NCBI GenBank assembly: GCA_018812925.1
Contig: JAHJCU010000004.1
Coordinates: 124,001 to 188,000 of the forward strand
Source of the DNA: Candidatus Omnitrophota bacterium
Lineage (GTDB): Bacteria; CAIJMQ01
DNA: 64,000 nt
Direction: 5' to 3'
Under the pieces are notes generated by a model. It ran no database searches and was not told the DNA's origin. It was given only the letters and a program-made list of their open reading frames with translations. Both the position numbers and the translations under genes were made by a program. Below are positions 9,929 to 19,451 of this stretch, piece by piece. Numbering within the stretch: the first letter of the stretch is position 1; each line of letters begins with the position of its first letter.

Positions 9929-10714
9929 TTAAAGATTTTCTTTTACGTACTTTACTGCATTTTCAAAAATCGCAAGCCCCACTCCCTTCTCAGGTAATGT
10001 TTCTCTTGTATGTTTAGGATGGTTTTCTCTATAGATGTAAGCTTCGGGATGCGGCATAAGTCCAAAGATACGGCCGGAAGGGTCGCATATACCCGCAATA
10101 TTGTCCAAGGAACCGTTTGGATTGTGCGGATATTTGGATGCTTTCTCGCCATTAGGATTTGCATATCGAAGAACAATAAGATTTTCTTTTTTCAATTTTG
10201 CAAGTGTTTTAGGCTCTGCATAAAATTTCCCCTCTCCGTGTCGAATTGGTAGATATAGATTTTTAATGCCTTTTGTAAATACACAAGGAGATTTTTCCAC
10301 TTTTAAATTTATCCACCTGTCTTCAAATTTTCCGGAATCGTTAAAAGCTAGGGTCACTTTTTGTGTCCAATAATCGTCGTTTATTCCCGGCAAAAATCCG
10401 AGTTTTACCATTATTTGAAATCCGTTGCATATTCCGATAATAAGCTTTTTATCGGAAATAAATTTTAAAAGATTTTTCTTTAGTTTATATTTAAACTTAA
10501 CCGCATGAATTTTTCCAGCCGCAATATCATCCCCAAAAGAAAATCCTCCCGGAAACGCTAAAATATCGTAACTGTCTAATTTTTTAGAACCTTCTATTAA
10601 TTCGTTGGTATGCGCTTTTTCTACGCAAGCTCCTGCCAATTCAAACGCTTTTTTCGTCTCGTTATCACAGTTTATACCATGTCCGTATAAGACCAAAACT
10701 TTAACTTTTCTCAT
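9929..10714 (-). CDS. purQ: Phosphoribosylformylglycinamidine synthase, glutaminase subunit PurQ
   Basis: A class I glutamine amidotransferase of 261 residues that feeds ammonia to PurL in step four of de novo purine synthesis. The nucleophile elbow is GICNGFQ (catalytic Cys), and the His-Glu pair is in MPHPEAY near residue 222. PGGFSFGDDIAAGK is a PurQ signature. The gene overlaps purL by 4 bases (ATGA), with purL upstream. It is somewhat longer than the short PurQ of Bacillus, with extra segments between residues 120 and 200. Confidence 0.95.
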   Translation of the reverse strand: MRKVKVLVLYGHGINCDNETKKAFELAGACVEKAHTNELIEGSKKLDSYDILAFPGGFSFGDDIAAGKIHAVKFKYKLKKNLLKFISDKKLIIGICNGFQIMVKLGFLPGINDDYWTQKVTLAFNDSGKFEDRWINLKVEKSPCVFTKGIKNLYLPIRHGEGKFYAEPKTLAKLKKENLIVLRYANPNGEKASKYPHNPNGSLDNIAGICDPSGRIFGLMPHPEAYIYRENHPKHTRETLPEKGVGLAIFENAVKYVKENL

Positions 10715-13700
10715 GGTTTAATTGTATTAAAAGGTTCTTTCCAAACTCTTTTTAAGACCTCAATATTTTCTTTAAGTATTATTTGCCCTTTCAACCCCTT
10801 TAGCGTAAGGATTTTCTTCCCCACAACTTTCCCCACCAATTTAATATCGTTCCCTTTCATTATCCTTCTGAATTCTTTTTCATATTTTCGGGGCACAGTT
10901 ACAATAAATCTTGACGCTGACTCCGAATAAAGAAGTTTATCTGTATTGTCGACATTTTCTCTTGGAACAAAATCCAGATTTATTTCCAGTCCATATCCGC
11001 CGGCAAAGGAAATTTGAGCTAATGCAACCCCAAGTCCTCCTTTATAGCAACCATGCGCAGAAGCCACGAGTCCGCTTTCGATAACCTCACTTAAAGCTTT
11101 ATAAAGTTTAATCGCTTTTTTTGTTCTTACAATGGGAACGTTTAATCCGATTTCGCCAAACATTTCGTAATATTCCGAACCACCACATTCGTCATAAGTT
11201 TTCCCCAAAACAAACACCAAATCCCCCGGATGTTTTACATCCATCGTTACGCATTTTTTGTAATTGTCTATTATGCCTGCGCTGGAAAACATCACAGTCG
11301 GTAATGACGAAATCCTGTGTTCTTTGCCGTGTGTATCAGGTATAGTTGTATCCATTGACATTGAATCTTTGCCGGATATACAGGGGGTGCCATAGGCAAG
11401 AGTATAATCATAAAGCGCTTGATTGGCTCTTACGAGTTGCGCCATCTTGTATTTTGCGTCGGGGTTGTCTTTTCCAGACAGTGTAGATGGCCAGCAAAAA
11501 TTGTCGTTTAAGACAATTTTCTTAAGGTTTCCGCCGATTGCTACAATTCTCCTTATGGCTTCATCAAAAGCATTTGCTGTCATGTGATATGTATCAATTG
11601 GGCTATATTTTGGGTTTATACCCGATGCAATTGCAATTGCTTTCTTGGATTCAAAATCAGGTCTTATGACTACCGCGTCGGAATGGACATCGCTCTCTTC
11701 TCCCACTAAATGTTTTATTACACTTGTTGCCTGAACCTCATGATCAAATTGGCGGACTATATATTCCTTGCTTGAGATATTTGGCCTTGCAAGCATTTTT
11801 TTAAAAAATTTAGCATGATTTTTTATTTTGGGTATTTCCGGTTCGCTTAAACCTCTTGACTGGGGTGTAAGCCACTGTGCTTCAAGCCTAAGTTGCGGAA
11901 CTCCTTCATGAACAAATTCCATATCCATAAAAGAAACATGTTTGTTGTTGTATAAACAATGAAATTTCCCGGAGGAGTTAAATGTTCCAATAGCCGTAGC
12001 TTCTACTTCGTGTCTTTTTGCAAGTGCCATAAATTCTTTTATTTTTTTAGGCGACACTGACAATATCATTCTTTCTTGTGATTCAGAAACAAGAATTTGC
12101 CAAGGGTCAAGCCCTTTATATTTTATAGGGACTTTATCCAAATGAAGTTCAAATCCTTTTGCAACGTCTTTTGGTTTGCTCCTGCCAAAATTGTATCCCA
12201 TTTCCCCTACACTAGAAGAAAGACCCCCGGCTCCGCAATCTTGTATGCAAGTATAGAGGTTTTTATCCCTTGCTTCACTTAAAAAATCATGCATTTTTTT
12301 CTGCGTATAAGGGTCTCCCATTTGCACATGTCCCAAGGTAATATGTTTTCCACCTTCCATTGACGATTCTGTTGCCCCGTGTATACCGTCAATGCCAACT
12401 TTGCCGCCACACATTATTATTAAATCACCAGGGTCTGTCTGTTTTTCTGAGCCGCCTTCTCCGTTTATTATTTTTGGAATAAGTCCCGCCGCCAGCACAT
12501 ATAGCGCAGGTTTCCCAAGATATCCGTTGTCGAAAAAAACGATTCCATAGGGAGTGGGAACTCCATGTTTATTCCCTCCGTCTTGTACCCCTTGTCTTAC
12601 ACCCTCCAAAAGTCTCTTGGGATGAATTTCAGGTTTTAAATCGCCATCATAGTTAGGCTCTCCTGTACAGAATCCGTATGTTCCATATATAAGTTTGCAA
12701 CCCTTTCCTGTTCCCATTGGGTCGCGATACACTCCCACTATGCCCGTAAGTGCTCCTCCATAGGGATATTTTGCAGAAGGCGAATTATGCGTTTCGCATT
12801 TGAAAGCGAAAAGATAATTATTATTGAATTCTATGACACCCGAATTATCCCATAGCGTAGAAACCATCCATTTCAGCTTTTTCTTTAGTTTTTCCGTTGA
12901 GGCACGAATATATGTTTTAAACAAACTATTTATATATTTTGTTTTCCCTCCTTCTGTATATTCAACATACGCATTGAATATCTTGTGTTTACAGTGTTCC
13001 GACCATGTTTGAGCCAAAACTTCTAATTCGGCATCTGTAGGGTTATTGTCCAATCCTATATGTTTACGGTTTTTGATCACATCCGCTCTTAAAAAATATT
13101 CTTTGATTTTTTGCATCTCTTCAATGTTTAAGGCGAGATTTTTTTGTTTACTCAAACTCAATAATTCTTGAACAGAACCCAATTCCAGCTTTGATATTTT
13201 AGGTTTGTGCGCTATAAGCACTTTGGGAATTTCAGGCATATAGCCTTTTTCTAAATACGTTTTTTTGTCTATAACGTGCCATGACTCAACGGATTCATAC
13301 GCGAAGACACCTTTTGCAATTTTTTCAACGTCTGGTTTATTTAAACAACCTTTTATGAGGAAATATTTTGATGTGTAGACAGCTTCGCCTTTATTGAATT
13401 TCGTATGCAGGATGTCTTGAATAGCTTCTTGCGCTCTTTCTCCGGTATTGTCCTTTACTCCGGGCAGATTTTTCACATGGATAAGCCAATCCCAAGAAAA
13501 TTTGCCAATTAGAGACCTATCAACCGAAAATTCCTGAATTAATGGATCAGAAAACAGCTCCTGTGCAAGGATATTCAGGTCTTTTTTAGAGAATTTTTTG
13601 TCAATAGAATATAAGGTGACTTCTTTAACGAATTTAACCTGAAACCCCAAATCTAATATCTCTCTTTGTTTATGTTCCGCAAAAGCATTTTTTAATCTGG

Positions 13701-13728
13701 TTTTGAAGGTGACTTCTATAGTGTGCAT
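10711..13728 (-). CDS. purL: PurS-PurS-PurL fusion, FGAM synthase large subunit
   Basis: 1005 residues. The ATP-dependent amidation of formylglycinamide ribotide is carried by the C-terminal two thirds, where TWSEHCKHKIF, CETHNSPSA and the glycine-rich GGNKHG and DCGAGGLSSS blocks are all visible. The first 165 residues hold two PurS-like ferredoxin-fold repeats (about 1-80 and 80-165), the second including LPGVKDNTGERAQEAI. In Bacillus PurS is a separate protein that dimerises to bridge PurQ and PurL; here the two copies are covalently joined. purQ follows with a 4-base overlap. The start at 13728 is ATG. Confidence 0.93.
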   Translation of the reverse strand: MHTIEVTFKTRLKNAFAEHKQREILDLGFQVKFVKEVTLYSIDKKFSKKDLNILAQELFSDPLIQEFSVDRSLIGKFSWDWLIHVKNLPGVKDNTGERAQEAIQDILHTKFNKGEAVYTSKYFLIKGCLNKPDVEKIAKGVFAYESVESWHVIDKKTYLEKGYMPEIPKVLIAHKPKISKLELGSVQELLSLSKQKNLALNIEEMQKIKEYFLRADVIKNRKHIGLDNNPTDAELEVLAQTWSEHCKHKIFNAYVEYTEGGKTKYINSLFKTYIRASTEKLKKKLKWMVSTLWDNSGVIEFNNNYLFAFKCETHNSPSAKYPYGGALTGIVGVYRDPMGTGKGCKLIYGTYGFCTGEPNYDGDLKPEIHPKRLLEGVRQGVQDGGNKHGVPTPYGIVFFDNGYLGKPALYVLAAGLIPKIINGEGGSEKQTDPGDLIIMCGGKVGIDGIHGATESSMEGGKHITLGHVQMGDPYTQKKMHDFLSEARDKNLYTCIQDCGAGGLSSSVGEMGYNFGRSKPKDVAKGFELHLDKVPIKYKGLDPWQILVSESQERMILSVSPKKIKEFMALAKRHEVEATAIGTFNSSGKFHCLYNNKHVSFMDMEFVHEGVPQLRLEAQWLTPQSRGLSEPEIPKIKNHAKFFKKMLARPNISSKEYIVRQFDHEVQATSVIKHLVGEESDVHSDAVVIRPDFESKKAIAIASGINPKYSPIDTYHMTANAFDEAIRRIVAIGGNLKKIVLNDNFCWPSTLSGKDNPDAKYKMAQLVRANQALYDYTLAYGTPCISGKDSMSMDTTIPDTHGKEHRISSLPTVMFSSAGIIDNYKKCVTMDVKHPGDLVFVLGKTYDECGGSEYYEMFGEIGLNVPIVRTKKAIKLYKALSEVIESGLVASAHGCYKGGLGVALAQISFAGGYGLEINLDFVPRENVDNTDKLLYSESASRFIVTVPRKYEKEFRRIMKGNDIKLVGKVVGKKILTLKGLKGQIILKENIEVLKRVWKEPFNTIKP

Positions 13729-13843
13729 AGTATTTTACATCCCATATGATATACCGGATTTTAACGGACAAGTGCGATTTTTTATTTTGTAAATTGAAAA
13801 GATATTATATCCTTAAATTATGACTAAAAGCAACGTAACAGGA

Positions 13844-13975
13844 TTGCATTTTCATGATTTTTATGATAATCTGTCGGGACTCTCCCGCATAAAGTATGTG
13901 GGTTGAAAATGGTTAATTCCGGTTAGAGGTTCACTTCGTAGATAGTGCTAAAATCAACGAGATTCGTCTCTGCTC
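13844..13975 (+). promoter_or_regulatory. Putative promoter and structured leader of the nusA operon
   Basis: A GATAAT hexamer (13865-13870) lies 15 bases after TTGCAT (13844-13849), a modest promoter match. Directly after it come two mutually exclusive hairpins: cggga (13875-13879) with tcccg (13883-13887), or an 8-bp stem 13884-13891 / 13895-13902 using the same CCCG. Two smaller hairpins follow (13932-13935 with 13944-13947; gaga-TTCG-tctc at 13959-13970). There is no T tract, so this is not a simple terminator. Position and competing stems suggest control of the nusA operon, which is inference. Confidence 0.35.
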
Positions 13976-13996
13976 GGATTGTTAAATGACAAGAAA

Positions 13997-15187
13997 ATGA
14001 AAAACGAAATTTTGGCAACTCTTGAATCCTTAGGGAAAGAAAAGGGGTTGAATAAGGAAGTTCTTATAGAAGCAGTAAAAGACGCCGTGCTTTCTGCCGC
14101 AAAAAAGAAATTTCGCGGAGCAAAAGATGTTTCCGTAATCTTTCAACAGGATACGGGAGATATTAAAGTTGTTATCGATGGTCAAGAAAAACCATTGGGA
14201 GATTTGGGAAGAATTGCTGCACAAAGCGCTAAACATATAATGGTCAAAGAAATTCGCCAACATGTAAGCGAAAAGGTTTATGCTACCTATCAATCTCGCA
14301 TTGGCCAAATCCTAACAGGCAGGGTGGAAGCAATGGACGGTCGTGACTTTATTATTGAATTGGGAGAAATCGACGGGTTATTGCCCAGGCAAGAATGTCT
14401 TCCACAAGACAATTTTAGGATAGGAGACAATGTTAAAGCATACCTATTCGAAATAAAAAGAGAGATAAATTTTGCCCCTTTGCTTTTTTCACGCACTCAT
14501 CCACGCTTTTTGGATCAATTATTTAGAATAGAAGTGCCGGAGATTAAAGAGGGAATAATTGAGATAAAAGCGATAGTGAGAGAAGCTGGCTACAGAGCAA
14601 AGATTGCCGTAGAAAGCCATATGAAAAATGTAGACCCGATTGGCACTTGCATTGGGTTAAAAGGTGAAAGAGTCAGGGCTATAACTCAAGAACTCAACGG
14701 CGAAAAAATAGATATAATCCCTTATGACAAAGATATGAAAATATTTATTGCCCGAGCACTGGCTCCGGCAAAGGTTTTGGATATTCAAATCTTCAGCGAA
14801 GATAAAAGAGCCCGAATTATAGTAGAAGACGACCAACTTTCTTTGGCTATAGGAAAAAAAGGTCAAAATGTAAGATTGGCCGCAAAACTAACAGGGTGGA
14901 AATTGGATATAAGGAGCAAGACACAAACAGAGAAAGAAAAGAAGTTTACTCCCAAGGGAATAGAAAAGGAACTCACTCAACTTCCCGGCATAGGGATAAA
15001 AATGGCTAATTCTTTGGGTAAAGCCGGATTAATCACCATAGAAGATATAGCCAAATCCACACCAGAAAATTTATTGAATATTCCTGGACTTGGAGAAGCA
15101 AAAGCAGTCCAGATAATAAACAAAGCTAAAGAGATTATTGGTAATAATCCTCCCGCTAAAGATAAGAAAGGGGAGAAAACCCAATGA
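13997..15187 (+). CDS. nusA: Transcription termination/antitermination factor NusA
   Basis: A 396-residue protein with the NusA order: N-terminal RNA polymerase-binding domain (to about 120), S1 domain (IGQILTGRVEAMDGRDFIIELG), then two KH domains containing DPIGTCIGLKGERV and LAIGKKGQNVRLAAKLTGW, and a C-terminal helix-hairpin-helix region (LPGIGIKMANSLGKAG, then NIPGLGEAKA). A TTG at 13979 is in frame, but ATG 13997 gives the normal N-terminus MKNEILATLES. It overlaps infB by 4 bases. rimP, ylxR and ylxQ, usual neighbours in other bacteria, are absent. Confidence 0.95.
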   Translation: MKNEILATLESLGKEKGLNKEVLIEAVKDAVLSAAKKKFRGAKDVSVIFQQDTGDIKVVIDGQEKPLGDLGRIAAQSAKHIMVKEIRQHVSEKVYATYQSRIGQILTGRVEAMDGRDFIIELGEIDGLLPRQECLPQDNFRIGDNVKAYLFEIKREINFAPLLFSRTHPRFLDQLFRIEVPEIKEGIIEIKAIVREAGYRAKIAVESHMKNVDPIGTCIGLKGERVRAITQELNGEKIDIIPYDKDMKIFIARALAPAKVLDIQIFSEDKRARIIVEDDQLSLAIGKKGQNVRLAAKLTGWKLDIRSKTQTEKEKKFTPKGIEKELTQLPGIGIKMANSLGKAGLITIEDIAKSTPENLLNIPGLGEAKAVQIINKAKEIIGNNPPAKDKKGEKTQ

Positions 15188-17136
15188 AAAGACCTGTTTA
15201 TGAACTTGCCAAAGAACTCGGTTTACCTGCAAAGAAGCTCTTAGAAGAAATAAAAGGACTTGGCATTGTCGCAAAAAGCCACATGAGCACATTAAGCAAG
15301 GAAGAGTATGAACTCGTAAAAAATCTTTTCCTTGAAGAGAAGAAAAAATCCTCCAGTTCCCCTGCTTCAAAAACAAGCGAAAAACAGATTTTTAAAATTC
15401 CGGAAGGAATAACCGTAGGTAATTTTGCAGAAAAAATAGGATCAAGTCCGACTGAATTGATACAAAAATTAATTAAAATCGGCATTATGGCTAATCTTAA
15501 TCAGTCCTTGGGAAAATCAGAAATAGAAATTATAGGTAAAGAATTAGGATTAGATATAGAGATTACCAAAGCTGAACCCCATTCTGAGAATAAGGAAAAA
15601 CACAGAAAGAGACATTTGGGGAAAGGCAAGAAAATACGGCGCCCCCCAGTAGTTGTTGTTATGGGTCATGTTGACCACGGAAAAACAACGTTATTGGATA
15701 CCATAAGCAAAAAAAATATAGCAGATAAAGAAAAAGGCAAAATCACACAACATATCGGTGCTTCGACCGTCGAGTTGGAAGACGGAAATAAAATAATTTT
15801 CCTTGATACTCCGGGTCATGAAGCTTTTACCAGCTTAAGAGCCCGCGGCTCTCAAATAACCGATATAGCCGTTTTAGTGGTTGCCGCAGATGACGGGGTT
15901 CAACCCCAAACAAAAGAAGCCATTGACCATGCAAAAGCCGCCCAAATACCGATAGTTGTGGCTATAAATAAAATAGACAAAAAAACCGTAAATCCGGAAA
16001 AAGTGAAGATGCAACTGCAATCATTGGGACTTATTCCTGACGAAATGGGAGGGACAACTCAATTTGTAAACGTTTCCGCCTTAAATAATTTGGGGATTGA
16101 CAAACTATTGGAAGCAATACTTTTAGAATACGAGATGTTAGAAACTTTTGCCAATATAGAAGGCCCTGCTAAAGGATATGTCATAGAAAACAGAATGGAT
16201 AAAGGCAGAGGACCTGTAGGGACTTTATTGATAGAATCCGGAATTCTTAAAATCGGTAATTGTTTTGCATCCGGTAATACCTTCGGCAAAGTAAGGGCAA
16301 TGATTGATGACCATGGTCGAAATCTAACCGAAGCACTGCCTTCTTCAATAGTAGAATTATCCGGTTTTTCTTCACTTCCGATATCCGGAGATACTTTCCA
16401 AGTGGTAAAAAGTGAAAAAGAAGCCAGAGAAATTGTTAGCAAGAAAACCAATCAACAACAAAACGCTAAAACAAAAGAAAAAGCTGTTTTCACGCTTGAA
16501 GGCTTACAGGAACAGTTGGGCAAGCAAAAGATAGTCGAATTGCGATGTATCGTAAAGAGTGATGTTCAAGGTTCTCATGAAGCGTTGAAAAAAGTTTTGG
16601 AACGATTGAGCAATGAAGAAATGAATTTAAATATAATTAATCAAGGGGTAGGCAGTATAAACAGTTCCGATGTGCTTCTTGCCGAGGCTTCCAAGGCTAT
16701 TATCATAGGTTTTAATCTGGGAGTTCAAGGCTCTGTGCAAAAAATGGCAATAGAAAAAGGAGTAGAAATACGCCTTTATGATATTATTTACGATGCGATA
16801 GACGATATCAAGAAAGCTATGGAGGGAATGCTTAGCCCTAAGATTGAAGAAATTCTCATAGGCAAAGCAGAAATAAAACAGGTTTTCTCCAATTCAAAAG
16901 GCAAAGTTGCTGCAGGAGCGCAGGTAACGGAAGGTAGAATCGTAGTCAAAGGCGCAAAAATACGCATTTTAAGAGATAGTGAAGAGCTTTATAAAGGCAG
17001 ATTAAATTCTCTGCGCAGATTTAAAGACAGCGTTGCAGAAGTTAAGCAGGGATATGAATGCGGATTAAGCATTGCCGATTTCAAAGATTTTCAGCCGGGC
17101 GATATCATTGAAGTATACATGTTACAAAAAAAATAA
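15184..17136 (+). CDS. infB: Translation initiation factor IF-2
   Basis: 650 residues. Two small IF2-N helical modules occur at about 1-55 and 62-120, separated by a Ser/Lys linker. A basic stretch (about 134-155) leads into the GTPase domain: G1 GHVDHGKTTLLD, G3 DTPGHEAF, G4 NKID, G5 SALN. Beta-barrel domains and the C-terminal initiator tRNA-binding part follow. The N-terminal region is short compared with enterobacterial IF-2. It brings fMet-tRNA to the 30S subunit. Its ATG overlaps the nusA stop (ATGA). Confidence 0.96.
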   Translation: MKRPVYELAKELGLPAKKLLEEIKGLGIVAKSHMSTLSKEEYELVKNLFLEEKKKSSSSPASKTSEKQIFKIPEGITVGNFAEKIGSSPTELIQKLIKIGIMANLNQSLGKSEIEIIGKELGLDIEITKAEPHSENKEKHRKRHLGKGKKIRRPPVVVVMGHVDHGKTTLLDTISKKNIADKEKGKITQHIGASTVELEDGNKIIFLDTPGHEAFTSLRARGSQITDIAVLVVAADDGVQPQTKEAIDHAKAAQIPIVVAINKIDKKTVNPEKVKMQLQSLGLIPDEMGGTTQFVNVSALNNLGIDKLLEAILLEYEMLETFANIEGPAKGYVIENRMDKGRGPVGTLLIESGILKIGNCFASGNTFGKVRAMIDDHGRNLTEALPSSIVELSGFSSLPISGDTFQVVKSEKEAREIVSKKTNQQQNAKTKEKAVFTLEGLQEQLGKQKIVELRCIVKSDVQGSHEALKKVLERLSNEEMNLNIINQGVGSINSSDVLLAEASKAIIIGFNLGVQGSVQKMAIEKGVEIRLYDIIYDAIDDIKKAMEGMLSPKIEEILIGKAEIKQVFSNSKGKVAAGAQVTEGRIVVKGAKIRILRDSEELYKGRLNSLRRFKDSVAEVKQGYECGLSIADFKDFQPGDIIEVYMLQKK

Positions 17137-17175
17137 TCACATCGGAAATCAAACATCAATTTGTTTAGTTATTAA

Positions 17176-17280
17176 ACCCTAATTAAAAAATTTATAGAGA
17201 AGGAATTGTCTTATATCGTAGAAATAGTAAAATCTTATCCAAAGGTGGGAATAATAGATTATTCCACTGAGGAAATATAT
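17176..17280 (+). pseudogene. Remnant of a DUF503 (YlxP-like) gene
   Basis: Between infB and rbfA, where ylxP (DUF503) sits in many bacteria, a frame opens after a stop at 17173 and reads FIEKELSYIVEIVKSYP then KVGIIDYSTEEIY. This resembles the C-terminal strand-helix-strand of DUF503 proteins, which ends with a pattern like IES-P-V-hydrophobic-IDYEIEIY. There is no start codon at a suitable place and only about 40 bases of room upstream, so the first half is missing. I infer deletion of the N-terminal half. Similarity is judged from memory of the family, not from a search. Confidence 0.35.
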
Positions 17281-17284
17281 AAAA

Positions 17285-17638
17285 ATGAAAACCAGACGCT
17301 CCAGCAGAATATCAGAAGTTATAAGAAGAGAAATTTCCAGTATGATTCAACAAAAGGAAATAAGAGACCCGAGGATAGGCTTTGTAACAATCGTTGCTGT
17401 GGATGTATCCAACGATTTGAAAGAGGTTGAAGTATACCTAACTCATTATGGCAGCCAATCCGATAGGGACAAAAGCCTTGCAGGTTTAGAAAGCGCAGCC
17501 GGTTTTATTGAAGGGGAAGTAGGTAGAAGACTTCACTTGCGTCTTGTCCCCAAGATAAAGTTCTCATACGATGAAAAAATAGGAAAGACAATGAATGTTC
17601 TCAAAATTATAGATTCTTTTCATGAAGATGAGAAATAA
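17285..17638 (+). CDS. rbfA: Ribosome-binding factor A
   Basis: A 117-residue single-domain KH-like protein that binds the 30S subunit late in maturation and acts on the 5' end of 16S rRNA. RRSSRISEVIRREIS at the N-terminus, IRDPRIGFVTI and the C-terminal RLVPKIKFSYDEKI are the RbfA family blocks. The start is ATG 17285, with GAGGA about 12 bases upstream. The 3' end overlaps lpxK by 17 bases. Confidence 0.95.
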   Translation: MKTRRSSRISEVIRREISSMIQQKEIRDPRIGFVTIVAVDVSNDLKEVEVYLTHYGSQSDRDKSLAGLESAAGFIEGEVGRRLHLRLVPKIKFSYDEKIGKTMNVLKIIDSFHEDEK

Positions 17639-18782
17639 AGAAACGAACATTATTGAAAAAGGCGGTAATTTCTATTGGTATTTCTGGCATTCAGGAAATA
17701 AAGACCGAAAGCAAGCATTAGACAATATATTGTTTTTCTTTCTGAAGTGTTTGGTACCTATTTATTATGCCATGTTTTTCTTGCATCGCTGTATAAAGAG
17801 AAAAAACGCGCCCCAAAAAGCTCCTGTCATAAGTGTAGGCAATTTAACATTAGGCGGAACCGGAAAGACTCCTTGTGTGGAATTTCTTATTAAAAAATTT
17901 TTGGAGAAAAAAAGGAGAGTCGGATTGCTGACCAAAGGATATGCAAGAGAAAATAAAGACAGTAAAAAAATTGTTTTTTCCCAAACCAAAGAAGATATTG
18001 CTGTCAAAGACATCGGAGATGAACCATATCTTTTGTCAAAACACTTTCCGTCAATTCCCATTTTTATTTCCCGTCATAGAGCAAAAAGTTTTTTAGACGC
18101 CGAAAAAAAACGAGAATGCGACGTATTTATAATGGACGACGGCTTCCAATATCCGCATATTGACAAGGACTTAGAAATTCTTCTTATAAACAAAACAAAC
18201 CCTTTCGGCAACGGTTTTGTTTTCCCTGCAGGTTTCCTAAGAGAACCAATTAACTCCATTAAAAGAGCAGACTTAATAATTTTGACTCATGCCGATGAGT
18301 GTGTTATATCATCTGATGAATGCGAAAATTCAAAAAACGTGTATTCTGTGCTATCCCAAAAAGCTCCAAGAATTCCGATTTTAGAAAGCATTCATGAACC
18401 GCTATATTTCCAAGATTATATCTCAGATAAAAAATATCAAGCCGAAGAACTTCTAAATAAACGGTTTTTATCGCTTGCTTCTTTAGCTGACCCGCTCTCT
18501 TTTGAAGAATCTCTTAAAAAATTAAGGCTTAATCCCGTTAAAAAAGTGCGCTTCCCCGACCATTACCCTTATAAATCCGAAAATATAGAATGGGTGTCTT
18601 CTCTTGCCACAAAAGAAAATATTGATTTTATTATAACCACTGAAAAGGATTGCGTTAGATTTCCAAAAGGGCCTAAATTTTCAATCCCTGTTTTATATTT
18701 AATTATAAATTTTAAAATAATTAAATCAGAAGAAGTTATTGATGATATGATTAACAAAGTTTTGGAGAAATATAAAATATGA
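17622..18782 (+). CDS. lpxK: Tetraacyldisaccharide 4'-kinase LpxK
   Basis: 386 residues. LpxK phosphorylates the 4' position of the lipid A disaccharide at the inner membrane. The hydrophobic N-terminal helix (about residues 26-45) is followed by the P-loop SVGNLTLGGTGKTP, the TKGYARE block, GDEPYLLSKH, and MDDGFQYPHI with its catalytic Asp. This is the clearest evidence in the window for a diderm cell with LPS. The start could be 17622 or the ATG two codons later. It overlaps both rbfA (17 bases) and tmk (ATGA). Confidence 0.95.
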   Translation: MKMRNKETNIIEKGGNFYWYFWHSGNKDRKQALDNILFFFLKCLVPIYYAMFFLHRCIKRKNAPQKAPVISVGNLTLGGTGKTPCVEFLIKKFLEKKRRVGLLTKGYARENKDSKKIVFSQTKEDIAVKDIGDEPYLLSKHFPSIPIFISRHRAKSFLDAEKKRECDVFIMDDGFQYPHIDKDLEILLINKTNPFGNGFVFPAGFLREPINSIKRADLIILTHADECVISSDECENSKNVYSVLSQKAPRIPILESIHEPLYFQDYISDKKYQAEELLNKRFLSLASLADPLSFEESLKKLRLNPVKKVRFPDHYPYKSENIEWVSSLATKENIDFIITTEKDCVRFPKGPKFSIPVLYLIINFKIIKSEEVIDDMINKVLEKYKI

Positions 18783-19408
18783 AACTTAAAAAAGGGATAT
18801 TGGTTACTTTCGAAGGAGGAGAGGGTTGCGGCAAATCCACTCATGTCAATCTGCTTAAAGATTATCTTGAAGATAAAGGATTTAAAGTTCTTGTGATTAG
18901 AGAACCCGGCGGCACAAAAACAGGAGAAAAATTACGCAAGATACTGCTTGAAGGAAAGAGTAAAATATCTTCTTTAACCGAACTATTCCTTTTCCTTGCC
19001 TCCCGCAGAGAACTTATTATTAAAGTTATTGAACCTGCTTTAAAGCAAAATAAAATCATAATCTGCGACCGTTTCATAGATTCTACAGTTGCTTATCAAG
19101 GATATGCCAGAGGCATAAATATCGAACTTGTTTCGAAATTGAATGATTTGGTGGTTGGCAAAAAAGCATTGCCTGATATTACGTTTATTCTCGACACTAA
19201 TAAACATTTGGGATTTAAGTCGAAAGGCGAAGATAGGATAGAGGTAGAAGATAAATCTTTCCATAAAAGAGTACGAGAAGGATACCTTGAAATTGCTCAA
19301 AAAGCTTCAAGTAGAGTCAAAGTAATTAATGTAGATGATAAAATTGTAGATATTCAGAAGAAAATCAGAATAATAGTGAATGAATCCCTAACGAAATTTA
19401 AGGTTTAA
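18779..19408 (+). CDS. tmk: Thymidylate kinase
   Basis: A 209-residue P-loop kinase making dTDP from dTMP. FEGGEGCGKSTHV is the P-loop, REPGGTKTGEKLRKILL the dTMP-binding DRX-like region, and CDRFIDSTVAYQGYARG the signature with the DR(Y/F) motif. The lid is short. It overlaps lpxK by 4 bases and is followed 43 bases on by holB; tmk-holB-PSP1 is an order also seen in Firmicutes. Confidence 0.95.
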   Translation: MKLKKGILVTFEGGEGCGKSTHVNLLKDYLEDKGFKVLVIREPGGTKTGEKLRKILLEGKSKISSLTELFLFLASRRELIIKVIEPALKQNKIIICDRFIDSTVAYQGYARGINIELVSKLNDLVVGKKALPDITFILDTNKHLGFKSKGEDRIEVEDKSFHKRVREGYLEIAQKASSRVKVINVDDKIVDIQKKIRIIVNESLTKFKV

Positions 19409-19451
19409 GATAAGAGATTTTTAAATTTTTAACGAAAACCGAGTGTAAAAA

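Noticed and set aside
13986-14000. A five-codon frame (ATG ACA AGA AAA TGA) overlapping the nusA ATG
   Set aside because: It has no ribosome-binding site and is too short to support as a leader peptide.
17206-17430. A complete small gene before rbfA
   Set aside because: Only the part before 17280 resembles a known family; the rest is rbfA read in another frame. It is listed as a remnant instead.
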